64,000 nucleotides of DNA from Paenibacillus caui (lineage in GTDB: Bacteria > Bacillota > Bacilli > Paenibacillales > Paenibacillaceae), in assembly GCF_019904135.1 (NCBI RefSeq), contig NZ_JAIOGQ010000022.1, positions 17,791 to 81,790 on the forward strand, given 5' to 3'. Positions 36,770 to 44,256 of the stretch are shown here, one piece after another. The notes beneath the pieces were generated by a model. It was not told the origin of the DNA. It saw only the letters and a list, made by a program, of their open reading frames with translations, and ran no database searches. The position numbers were made by a program, and so were the translations under genes. Within the stretch, counting starts at the first letter, position 1, and every line of letters starts with the position of its first letter.

Positions 36770-36798
36770 ATAGTAATTATTTGTAGAAGATTAGTCAA
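36770..36798 (-). promoter_or_regulatory. promoter of the HTH-TPR regulator
   Basis: TTGACT (-35, 36793-36798) and TACTAT (-10, 36770-36775) with 17-bp spacing, about 70 bp before the TTG start. Between this and the divergent gene (36799-36961) no gene is seen. Confidence 0.65.
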
Positions 36799-36961
36799 TA
36801 CCTTTTCCGCAAATAATTACAAGTTTTTTTTGAATCACCAAAAACTGCTTAAAACAGGCATATATCAACCACAACGCAACCATTTTTTCGACAGTTCTAT
36901 TTTTTATTTCGGGTCTTATGTCTATTCCTGTTCAATGTAACTTTCTCATTCAATTCTATTC

Positions 36962-37010
36962 TTGCTTAGAGTAAAGATTGACGCTATAATAGAAATGCAA
37001 ACATATGTTC
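36962..37010 (+). promoter_or_regulatory. promoter with LexA/DinR-like box upstream of ydjM homologue
   Basis: TTGCTT (36962-36967), 17 bp, then TATAAT (36985-36990). The dyad AAACATATGTTC (36999-37010) covers the expected start point. Read on the other strand it is GAACATATGTTT, fitting the Firmicute LexA consensus CGAACnnnnGTTyG except at the outer base. Position at +1 is right for repression. Confidence 0.55.
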
Positions 37011-37044
37011 TTTTACCACTGCTTGGTCAGTCAGAGGAGGAATT

Positions 37045-37695
37045 ATGAAGGGCTCTACTCATCTTGCCATCGGCTGTGCTGTCGGGGCTGCAGCTGTGGG
37101 TTATCATTCTTTTAACGTTTCAAATTCTCTTGTCTACATAGCGGCGGCTGCAATCTCATCGTTATGCCCGGACCTTGACGGTCCCAGCATGTTGAGCTCG
37201 CGGATCAGCAAAGCCTCCAGGACGCTTTACCGTTCTCTTATAACCCTCGCGGTGCTCATGACATTGCTGCTGATTTATCTCTATGCTCAATATCGTATTT
37301 TTCATCCGGAACTTACTGCCGCTACGCTGTGTGCCATCCTCCCCTCCCTGATTCTCAAGGAAGGCGTAATCCGCAACACTCTCGTCAGCCTGGTTGGCGC
37401 AGCAGTTGCGGGTGCGGGATTGCTGCCGGGAATGACCTGGCTATCCGGCTTCGGCATATTTGTCATGATAGCCCCCTGGCTGAAGCATCGGGGAATGACG
37501 CATACGATATGGGCGCTGCTGATCTGGTATTTGTTAAGCCAGGGAATGGAACGGCAGCTTGGCATTGATGGCATCGCCTTGACGGCGGCCGCCGGATATG
37601 CCTCCCATCTGGTCGCCGATACTTTGACTTCAAGCGGTGTGAAGTGGCTTTATCCACTCTCCAGAATCACTTTCAAGCTTCCGTTTCGCCGATAA
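37045..37695 (+). CDS. YdjM/DUF457-type membrane-bound metal-dependent hydrolase
   Basis: 216 residues with a GAGGAGGAAT ribosome binding site. The family signatures are the N-terminal 'THLAIGCAVGAA' (first metal-binding His), 'LCPDLDGPSML' (PDLD acidic motif), 'KHRGMTHTIW' (HRxxTHS motif) and 'ASHLVADTLTSSGVKWLYPL' (HxxxDxxTxxGxxxLxP). About five membrane helices. Such proteins are called LexA-regulated inner membrane hydrolases in E. coli (YdjM); the substrate is unknown, perhaps a phospholipid. The LexA-like box in its promoter agrees with a DNA-damage-linked role. Confidence 0.88.
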   Translation: MKGSTHLAIGCAVGAAAVGYHSFNVSNSLVYIAAAAISSLCPDLDGPSMLSSRISKASRTLYRSLITLAVLMTLLLIYLYAQYRIFHPELTAATLCAILPSLILKEGVIRNTLVSLVGAAVAGAGLLPGMTWLSGFGIFVMIAPWLKHRGMTHTIWALLIWYLLSQGMERQLGIDGIALTAAAGYASHLVADTLTSSGVKWLYPLSRITFKLPFRR

Positions 37696-37836
37696 TTCGA
37701 TATTCCGGTCTGCTTCCTTGAGGGCAAAGGCCAAGCAGGCGGTTATCGGTCCGGGTGGGCTCGAATGGCAACCCCTCGGATGGCTCGAATAGCAAACTGT
37801 CCGCTCATTTGGCATAAAGCTGCGTTTAGCCTTATG

Positions 37837-37877
37837 AAAAAGGCACCTGAAGCGGGTATCTCCCGCTAAAGGCGCCT
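37837..37877 (-). terminator. terminator of the interrupted lipoprotein gene
   Basis: A 16-bp imperfect stem (from 37841 to 37877, AGCGGG/CCCGCT core) with five T on the minus strand. It lies 23 bp beyond the second stop (37900) of the interrupted frame, showing that the original gene ran to 37900. It could also serve the convergent ydjM-like gene. Confidence 0.75.
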
Positions 37878-37899
37878 CTCTTTCCTGCCAAAGCCTTGA

Positions 37900-38487
37900 T
37901 TATTTTTGATTGACAAGCGAATTCAGTGAAGCAAAGGCCAGCGGCTCGAACCCTTCAGGCACATATAGGGCATACCCGTTGCCTTGAGCGAGACGGGCGG
38001 GCCGTTCTTCCGGATTGCCTTCAAGCGTGACGGATAAGTTCATCGTCTCCGGAAGCGCCTGATCGGCCGTACCGCTCGTTCAATCCGCTGAAGCTGCTTT
38101 CTCCAGCTTGGTTAACACCCGCTGCTTTAGCGTGTCTTCTCCATCAATCTTTTTCTCCACATATTCGAAATTCACTGCGTCTTCCGGTTCAAGCGTATCC
38201 AGCGTTTCCTGCGTGACGTCGCCTAACTGGAACACAAACGGTTCGCCATTCACGGTAATCTCAATCGAGGTCGTATCGGCCTGGCCTACATATTGACCGG
38301 AGCCCTTTTGTACCTCTGAAGTATCCTGATCCTGCGCTGATGAAGCCGGCGGCTTGGAAGCATTCTGCGCCGAGCTGGCCGGGGGTTCGCTTCCTTTCGC
38401 TGAATTCGTTTCTTTGCTGCAAGCCGTCAAAGTGAGTATCAGCAGCAGGCTGAGCGTCCATAACATGCAGTTGCTTCGTTTGTTCAA
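37900..38487 (-). pseudogene. lipoprotein gene interrupted by an in-frame TGA
   Basis: The first part (135 codons) gives a lipoprotein: TTG start at 38487 behind GGAGGTG (the longer ATG at 38502 overlaps that site), signal peptide and lipobox 'ILTLTACSK', a Ser/Pro/Ala-rich linker and a small domain ('SIEITVNGEPFVFQLGDV'). It stops at TGA 38080-38082. The same frame then continues open for 59 codons with good coding character ('NLSVTLEGNPEERPARL', 'GYALYVPEGFEPLAFASLN') to TAA at 37900-37902, followed at once by a terminator. A single GGA to TGA change would explain this. It may be a pseudogene, a truncated functional lipoprotein or a sequencing error. I do not recognise either domain. Confidence 0.75.
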
Positions 38488-38701
38488 GATCAACACCTCC
38501 ATTATTAATTACGTAAGGGAGAGAATAAAAGTTGCACCATTTTCACGGCGCTTCCTTTTTCCCCGGTTTACTCAAGATCCTTAATTGATATAATGAAGAC
38601 GACTGCTCAAGAAAATAATCGTTATTCCCAAGGAACAATGGTTAAGGTTCAAAGCGTCTTCCGGAGCATTTCACTAATGAATATGGACAGGAATGAGGAG
38701 C

Positions 38702-39001
38702 ATGGCCTTTGGCGTTAACAGACGGCAGCTGAACAACTGGAAGGATCAGGTCACAAGCGGTCAGATCGCTTTTCTGACCCATTATTGGCTGGATCCCCGT
38801 TTCCCGGATGCCAAAACGGTTACAAAAGTCGGCTGCAGCGATCTGGAGCGGTTAACGGCATGGTGTCTGGATAATGAACTGAATCCGAAATATATTCACC
38901 GGCGTCAGCCGTACCCGCATTTTGATCTCATTGGCGCCAAGCAAAAGGAAATTCTCGTAAAAGAAGGCCTGCAGGAACAGATCGAACAGTTCGGACTCTA
39001 A
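38702..39001 (+). CDS. yneQ: conserved hypothetical protein, YneQ-like
   Basis: A 99-residue protein beginning MAFGVNRRQL, with the conserved block 'GQIAFLTHYWLDPRFPDAKTVTKVGCSDLERL' that is characteristic of Bacillales YneQ. No function is established. A frame start 9 bp further upstream (38693) exists; the inner ATG fits the family N-terminus and has AGGA 8 nt upstream. It is monocistronic between the divergent lipoprotein gene and the convergent bdbDC operon. Confidence 0.85.
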   Translation: MAFGVNRRQLNNWKDQVTSGQIAFLTHYWLDPRFPDAKTVTKVGCSDLERLTAWCLDNELNPKYIHRRQPYPHFDLIGAKQKEILVKEGLQEQIEQFGL

Positions 39002-39033
39002 GATTCTAATACAGCCCCATCCTTAAGACACGA

Positions 39034-39070
39034 AAGAACCGATGTCCGTTACTTGGGAACATCGGTTCTT
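39034..39070. terminator. hairpin terminator between convergent yneQ and bdbC
   Basis: A perfect 12-bp stem (AAGAACCGATGT at 39034-39045 with 39059-39070) and 13-nt loop. T-tracts are short on both sides; it ends 5 bp before the bdbC stop codon. Confidence 0.7.
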
Positions 39071-39074
39071 CGGT

Positions 39075-39548
39075 TTACATACCGGCATCGATCAAAGATT
39101 CATGATTTACCGCCTTATTTTTGCTCGCTCTGCCCATCCAAAGGAATATACCGATAAGAATAAAAGCGATGAGAGCCAAAAGCGGGATCGTTACAAATCC
39201 GAAATAATTAATATAAGAAGTATTGCAGGGTACGCCTACTTTGCAGGTCAGCACTTTCGAAAGAGCCGGTATTTTCTGTTCCGCATAATGATAGGCGGAG
39301 ATGCAGCCGCCAATGATGCTGAGCGGAAGCATATAAGGAACGATCGTCCGGTCATTGCGGTAAGCGGCTATGCCGAGCAATATAACCTGAGGATACATAA
39401 AAATCCGCTGGAACCAGCACAGCCTGCAGGGTTGATAATGCAAAATTTCACTTAGATACAGACTACCCGCTGTAGCTGCGATCGAAACGATCCAGGCCAT
39501 GTATATGGCATAATCCCTGATTAAAGAGGAGCTGCGCGTTTCCGTCAT
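39075..39548 (-). CDS. bdbC: DsbB-family thiol oxidoreductase BdbC
   Basis: 157 residues, four membrane helices, with the DsbB signature 'YQPCRLCWFQRIFMYPQ' (CxxC in the first periplasmic-equivalent loop) and the second cysteine pair 'LTCKVGVPCNTSY'. BdbC passes electrons from the extracytoplasmic thioredoxin-like BdbD to quinones, driving disulfide formation in secreted proteins. The gene lies 2 bp after bdbD. All four redox cysteines are present. Confidence 0.92.
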   Translation of the reverse strand: MTETRSSSLIRDYAIYMAWIVSIAATAGSLYLSEILHYQPCRLCWFQRIFMYPQVILLGIAAYRNDRTIVPYMLPLSIIGGCISAYHYAEQKIPALSKVLTCKVGVPCNTSYINYFGFVTIPLLALIAFILIGIFLWMGRASKNKAVNHESLIDAGM

Positions 39549-39550
39549 GT

Positions 39551-40306
39551 TTATGACTCTCCTTTTGCGGCAGAATCAATCGCCTGTTTGAACGAATCTA
39601 AACTGTAGTCGCCGTTGTAGAGCTTGCCGTTGATAAAGAAGGACGGCGTGCTTCTTACGTTAAGCTTGTCCGCTTTGGCAAGGCTGTCATCGACTTCCTG
39701 CTGGTAAGTTTTATTCTCGATGTCCGATCTAAGCTTATCATAATCGATAGGCAGCCCTTCGGATTTCGCGAGGTTTACCAGAAAATCGGTTGTTGCCCAG
39801 CCGGTCCTTTCCGGCCCTTGATCACGATACAATGCATTATTAAATTTCCAAAATGAGTCCTTGTCCTGATGAAAAATCGATTGGGCAGCCAGCGCGGAAC
39901 GATTCGAATCTTCAATGCCCTTTCCGTCCAGCACAATCATGTCCGCAAAATAAATCGCGGCTTTGCCTGTGTCGACGTAATCTTTTACCAGATCCGGCTT
40001 GATGGTCTGGCTGAAGTTCCGGCAGCCAGGACACTGGTAGTCGCCGTATTCCACGATTTTAACAGGAGCGTTTGGATCCCCCAAAACCGGCATGCTGCTG
40101 TAGTCAAATTCTGCCAAGGTTGTCTTGTCGGACGAGTCCGGACGCAGGATGAGCGCGATGACAATAGCAATCAGCAAGACAGCAATCGTCGAGAAGAAAA
40201 TGATGCGTCTCTTTTGCTCTTTCTGGCGTCTTTCCCTTTCCTTTCTCTGGCGCTCTGCGTATGGAATTGTTTTTTTCTTTGGTTTCAGCTGAATCCCTTC
40301 TTTCAA
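39551..40306 (-). CDS. bdbD: DsbA-like thiol-disulfide oxidoreductase BdbD
   Basis: 251 residues: a highly basic N-terminus, one membrane anchor (about 34-53, 'IIFFSTIAVLLIAIVIALIL') and a DsbA-fold thioredoxin domain with 'YGDYQCPGCRNFSQTI' (active site CPGC) and 'VRSTPSFFINGKL' (cis-Pro loop). It oxidises secreted proteins and is re-oxidised by BdbC encoded next. The annotated TTG start lacks a ribosome binding site. AGAAGGG lies inside the frame before a CTG at codon 7, so the exact start is uncertain. Confidence 0.92.
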   Translation of the reverse strand: MKEGIQLKPKKKTIPYAERQRKERERRQKEQKRRIIFFSTIAVLLIAIVIALILRPDSSDKTTLAEFDYSSMPVLGDPNAPVKIVEYGDYQCPGCRNFSQTIKPDLVKDYVDTGKAAIYFADMIVLDGKGIEDSNRSALAAQSIFHQDKDSFWKFNNALYRDQGPERTGWATTDFLVNLAKSEGLPIDYDKLRSDIENKTYQQEVDDSLAKADKLNVRSTPSFFINGKLYNGDYSLDSFKQAIDSAAKGES

Positions 40307-40346
40307 TTATAAGTATCGACTTACTTACCATACCTTTTCTGCAATC

Positions 40347-40375
40347 ATTCTAGGTTAGGCGCAGACTTTCGTCAA
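40347..40375 (-). promoter_or_regulatory. promoter of the bdbD-bdbC operon
   Basis: TTGACG (-35, 40370-40375) and TAGAAT (-10, 40347-40352) with 17-bp spacing, about 40 bp upstream of bdbD. Confidence 0.6.
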
Positions 40376-40417
40376 GTCTTCCACATAATGTAAGTCAAAT
40401 CTGCAAGCAGGGAGGCA

Positions 40418-40496
40418 TAAAAAATCCCCTCCGGTCTACAGTGTTAAGTTCATCATGCCATGAACTTTTTTTCTCACTGCCCTAGCCTGAGGGGAT
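40418..40496 (-). terminator. terminator of the repeat-protein gene
   Basis: An outer stem ATCCCCTC/GAGGGGAT (40424-40431, 40489-40496) followed by TTTTTT on the minus strand encloses an inner 8-bp hairpin (40446-40453, 40460-40467). The inner hairpin is followed by seven T on the plus strand, so the element can stop transcription in both directions. Confidence 0.75.
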
Positions 40497-40547
40497 CATT
40501 TCTACGGCAGCTTTAACGCCGCAGCTGAGTTTTTAATTCCCTATTGC

Positions 40548-43082
40548 TTAATCGTCTGTTTTGAGTCCTGCTGCAATCCACGTTACAAAACCGTGAGCTT
40601 GTGCCGGGCCGTTCGTCCGCGTTACTTCCAGCACCGCAAATTCCGGTTCTCTTTGTTTCAATGAGACATGAATGCCAGCCTGGCCGCTCATCGCTACAAT
40701 AACGTAGTTGGAATGAGCGAAAGGCTCAACAAAGATTACGGTGATCACCGTTGTTGTTTCTTCTTCATCTTCAAAAAGGAAATCTGTCATTCCGAACTGC
40801 TGAACGGCAGGACCCTGGATGCTTTGAAAAGGAGTGACAGAGAGATGCCGCAGTTGTATCGAGTGATCCTCCAGATGGCGGGAAGTTACCGCGTTTTCGG
40901 CGATATGCTCACCAGCTATGCTTTCCGGGGCGAGGTGCTGCCCCTCAATATTCCCGGGAACCAGATGCTGGCCTGCTATACTTTGCGGAGCGATGTGCTC
41001 CCCTGCCACACTTCCCAGGGCGAGATGCCGGCCGGCAATCCCTCCCTCGGGAAGAAGACCCTCTGCCCGCAGACTGTCCGAAATATGCGGCAAGCTAATC
41101 GTTCCCGCTTTCAATTGAAGCGGTCCTACAGCTTCGTATGCCAAATGGCTTGTGCCTATGCTTTCCTCACTGATATGCCGCGATTGGACGGCTCCGTCTG
41201 CTATTTTTGATTCCGTAACCGCCAAGTCATTGATTTTGTCGGTTGACACGCTTTCCGGCGACAGCTTCAGCGATGTTACGGCATTATCCTGCAGATGGTA
41301 CGAGAACACCTGCTGTTCCCCCAGATGAATCCCCTGCACAGCTCCTTCCTGCAGAACTTTGGACGAAACCGAACGGTCCTGAAGGGCAAATGCACCAACG
41401 CTGCCTTTGCCCAAATGGCCGCCTGAGATAGCGCCGGATTCTATATGTGAAGCGTTAATAGAGCCCGGACGGATGAATGCTCCGCTGATGCTCTCTTCGG
41501 TGAAATGATGCTCCATAATCGAGCCCGGAGCCAAATGGCGTCCAGACACGCTGGCTCGCTCCAGAAGTTCTCCTCCAATGCTTTCAAGCGTCAATTTCTC
41601 GGCCGTGATCGAATGGTCCGCAATTTTGTCTGCGGTCACGCTGGACGGTTGAATATGCCGTCTTCCGATCGCCTGATCGGCGATATGCTCTTCCTGAACG
41701 GTTCCGGGGGCTATAATCTCTCCCTTAACCGCTCCTGCCTGCAAATGCCGCTCGCTCACAGCAGAAGTGCTGATATGCTTCTCCAGTACGGAGTCGTTCT
41801 GGAGATGCTGTGACGAAATGGAGGAAGCGGCCAAATGGCTGCCCTGTATTGCAGATTTGGCAATATGTCTCTTCAGTACGGCTTCATCGGCTATTTTGAC
41901 AGCCAGTATGCTCTGGTCGGCTATTTTGGATGAAGTGACCGATTGATCGACCATCTGGGCAGTCCCGACAGATTGATCCGTAAGCTTTGTAGGCAAAATG
42001 CTCCGGTCAGCCAAATGGCGGGATGTAACTTCCCCAGTCCCAATATGCCGTTCGGCTATGGCTGACTCCTGGATATGGATGCCTTCAATGATGTCTCCCG
42101 CCAAGTGCCGTGCCAGCACCGCGGCTTCATTGATATGCTTCGAATCGACTGCACCTTCCTCCAGCTGATCGCTGCCTATGCTTTTTGTAGCCAGCAGATC
42201 ACGGCCCAGCGTACCGGCCTGCAGATGCTTCGGACCAATCGCTCCATGTCCGATATGCTTGCCGGCGATAGCTCCTTCCTGGAGTTTATCTGCTGTTACA
42301 GCCCCGTCGCGAAGCTTGCTTGTCGTGACAACCTGATCGCCCAGCTTGGATGTATCAACGGCCCCGTTCATCAAATGAACAGCCGTGATCGCACCGCTGC
42401 CGATTTTGATGCCGGTTACGGATTGATCCTGAAGCATTTCAGTCGAAATCAGCACATTGCTGAGATGACGGGCTTGAATCACTCCATCGGAAATGTGGTC
42501 GGCACTGATCGATTTTTCCGCCAATTTATCAGGGGTAATGGTTCCGTCTTTGATTTTGGATCCTTCGATAGAGCTGTTGGCCAACTTGCTTCCCTGGACC
42601 GATCCGTCCACCAGATGATCGCCGGTCAATGATTCCTGCGCCACTTTCGGAGACGTGACGGCGCCATCCTCAAGTTTAATGGAGGTGACGGCATAGTCGG
42701 CAATCCAGGCCGTTCCGATCGTCCCCTGCTTTATTCTTGTAGCATCAATGGTATAAGGGGCAATCTTGTCACGAGTTACGGAAGCCTCAGCCAGATCATC
42801 GCTATAAATGATGGCGGTATCGCTGGGAATAGCCCTCTTCTCTTTTAATGAAAGCTCAGGTAGGCTAGGGTCCGGCTCGGAGTTGGCCGCGCTTGGCTGT
42901 TGCTCTTCATGGATTTCCGGGGCGGCAAACACGGGCGAAGCGGTGTGATGAACCTGGACCGGCTTCTTGTCCTTCACCTTTCCGTTAAGGTTCTCAAGCA
43001 GCTCCAGTTCGTTAAACGACGCACGATAGTTTGAGTTTACGGATTTGCCCGTTCCGCTTTTGGCAGCTTTTCCCTTCTTCAA
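40548..43082 (-). CDS. large repeat protein, WIAG-tail type
   Basis: 844 residues from a TTG at 43082, preceded by AGAGGAG; the frame runs 63 codons further upstream without a ribosome binding site. After a basic Gly/Ser/Lys-rich start (about 1-40) and an acidic linker, residues about 120-740 are some 40 tandem repeats of 15 residues with the pattern [SA]-[IV]-x(3)-[HL]-[IL]-x(2)-G-[ST]-[IV]. Typical units contain 'AIAGKHIGHGAIGPKHL' or 'SVTADKIADHSITAEKL'. This predicts a beta-solenoid fibre. The C-terminal globular domain ends 'GFVTWIAAGLKTDD', recalling the WIAG-tail found in Paenibacillus surface proteins. There is no signal peptide, so export would need another route. A spore- or cell-surface fibre is a plausible role. 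Confidence 0.72.
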   Translation of the reverse strand: MKKGKAAKSGTGKSVNSNYRASFNELELLENLNGKVKDKKPVQVHHTASPVFAAPEIHEEQQPSAANSEPDPSLPELSLKEKRAIPSDTAIIYSDDLAEASVTRDKIAPYTIDATRIKQGTIGTAWIADYAVTSIKLEDGAVTSPKVAQESLTGDHLVDGSVQGSKLANSSIEGSKIKDGTITPDKLAEKSISADHISDGVIQARHLSNVLISTEMLQDQSVTGIKIGSGAITAVHLMNGAVDTSKLGDQVVTTSKLRDGAVTADKLQEGAIAGKHIGHGAIGPKHLQAGTLGRDLLATKSIGSDQLEEGAVDSKHINEAAVLARHLAGDIIEGIHIQESAIAERHIGTGEVTSRHLADRSILPTKLTDQSVGTAQMVDQSVTSSKIADQSILAVKIADEAVLKRHIAKSAIQGSHLAASSISSQHLQNDSVLEKHISTSAVSERHLQAGAVKGEIIAPGTVQEEHIADQAIGRRHIQPSSVTADKIADHSITAEKLTLESIGGELLERASVSGRHLAPGSIMEHHFTEESISGAFIRPGSINASHIESGAISGGHLGKGSVGAFALQDRSVSSKVLQEGAVQGIHLGEQQVFSYHLQDNAVTSLKLSPESVSTDKINDLAVTESKIADGAVQSRHISEESIGTSHLAYEAVGPLQLKAGTISLPHISDSLRAEGLLPEGGIAGRHLALGSVAGEHIAPQSIAGQHLVPGNIEGQHLAPESIAGEHIAENAVTSRHLEDHSIQLRHLSVTPFQSIQGPAVQQFGMTDFLFEDEEETTTVITVIFVEPFAHSNYVIVAMSGQAGIHVSLKQREPEFAVLEVTRTNGPAQAHGFVTWIAAGLKTDD

Positions 43083-43250
43083 GCTGTTCTCTCCTCTCAT
43101 GGTTCTTCTGCTAGCATCATATGCAGCGGTGTGGGCATCTGTCACTGAGACCAGAAGCAGGAATACGAGAAAATTAAGGCTGCCCAGCTTAAAGTCCCAC
43201 TGCCAAGCGGCGTTTTCACTACGAGGCGGATTCAGGTCATTTAAAAGTAA

Positions 43251-43282
43251 GAAAGACCGGATTCTGAGCAATCCGGCCTTTC
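43251..43282 (-). terminator. terminator of the L25/Ctc gene
   Basis: A 13-bp stem including one G-U pair (43251-43263 with 43270-43282) and 6-nt loop, about 37 bp after the stop codon of rplY/ctc; tail TTACTTTTAAA. The 170 bp from here to the repeat-protein start contain no other gene. Confidence 0.75.
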
Positions 43283-43318
43283 CAAAAACTATTTGATTTC
43301 TGCGTTTGCACCTTAACC

Positions 43319-43957
43319 TTACGCTGTAGTTTCTTCCGTGGCTCCTTCCGCCTTTCCAGGCTCACCGTTATCCGCAGCTTCAGGCTCATCCTTAGCGTCA
43401 GCGGCGCGCGGCATTACGATGGACACCAGCAAAGTATCATGAGGCGTGTGCAGCGTTACTCCGTTAGGCAAGGAAACCTCTGAAGCCTCGATTTTATCTC
43501 CGACTCCAAGCGAAGTCACATCGACTTCAATACTGGCCGGCAGATCGTCCGGCAACCCTTCCACTTCCAATTCAGTCCCGAGTGTTTGCAGAACACCTCC
43601 GGACTTCGTTCCTGCTGGTGTACCGCTATAGTGAACCGGTATGTGGACCCGAACCGGTTTATTCTTCGACACAAACTGGAAGTCCACATGGGCGACCTTG
43701 CCTCGTCTCAGCTGAATATCTTTAATCAATGCAGGGAAGCTTTTTCCATCGGACAGCGTCAATTGAAAAAACTCCGATCTCCCGGTGCGGGACACTTTGA
43801 TAAGCTCCTTCTCATCAACGTGCACCGGCTGGCTCTCGATTTGCGAGCCGTATACAACTCCCGGAACACGACCGGACTCTCTTAACTTGTGAAGCGCGGC
43901 TCCTGATAAATCCATTCTTGTCTCAGCCTTCAAAGTAACGTTATGAGCAGAACTCAT
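43319..43957 (-). CDS. rplY: 50S ribosomal protein L25 / general stress protein Ctc
   Basis: 212 residues of the long CTC form. The N-terminal 5S-rRNA-binding beta-barrel (about 1-95) includes 'RESGRVPGVVYGSQIESQPVHVDEKEL'. The C-terminal TL5/CTC beta-domain (about 100-190) includes 'VHIPVHYSGTPAGTKSGGVL' and 'LPASIEVDVTSLGVGDKI', and an acidic Glu/Ala-rich tail follows. It binds 5S rRNA in the central protuberance and in B. subtilis is induced by stress. AGGAGG precedes the ATG. A sigma-B-like GGGTAT box lies upstream. Confidence 0.92.
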   Translation of the reverse strand: MSSAHNVTLKAETRMDLSGAALHKLRESGRVPGVVYGSQIESQPVHVDEKELIKVSRTGRSEFFQLTLSDGKSFPALIKDIQLRRGKVAHVDFQFVSKNKPVRVHIPVHYSGTPAGTKSGGVLQTLGTELEVEGLPDDLPASIEVDVTSLGVGDKIEASEVSLPNGVTLHTPHDTLLVSIVMPRAADAKDEPEAADNGEPGKAEGATEETTA

Positions 43958-44005
43958 ATTGCATCGACCTCCTGAATAAATTGTAGGTTAATGCGGGGCA
44001 GTAAG

Positions 44006-44040
44006 GCGATAGCTCCGTATACCCAAGCTACTTAGCAAAT
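44006..44040 (-). promoter_or_regulatory. possible sigma-B-type promoter of rplY/ctc
   Basis: On the minus strand GGGTAT (44019-44024) matches the sigma-B -10 element and is preceded at about 13 bp by a GATTTG stretch that only loosely fits GTTTAA. B. subtilis ctc is a classic sigma-B gene, which raises the prior. Weak on sequence alone. Confidence 0.35.
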
Positions 44041-44126
44041 CCACAAAATTGCAGCTCTATCTTTTTTATTACCCTAATTTCACAATCTTTAATCAACTTT
44101 CGCCATCTTCAGCAAAAAAATGGATG

Positions 44127-44153
44127 AAAAAAACGGTACCCCAAAAGGTACCG
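44127..44153 (-). terminator. terminator of the pts operon
   Basis: CGGTACC/GGTACCG stem (44134-44140, 44147-44153) with 6-nt loop and seven T on the minus strand. A weaker ATGCC/GGCAT hairpin with six T overlaps the ptsI stop at 44242-44264. Confidence 0.8.
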
Positions 44154-44256
44154 GTCATCGGCCGTTGCCGCAAACTATAGTGTTGGAATAATACGCTTAA
44201 TATGAGCCGGAGAAAACCTAAATTGCAATTGCTCCTAAAAAATGCCCAGCCTGATT

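Noticed and set aside
40700..42800. Regular short repeats that could suggest a CRISPR array or DNA satellite
   Set aside because: The repeats are degenerate 45-nt units that keep one reading frame and encode a 15-residue protein repeat; there are no identical repeats with unique spacers.
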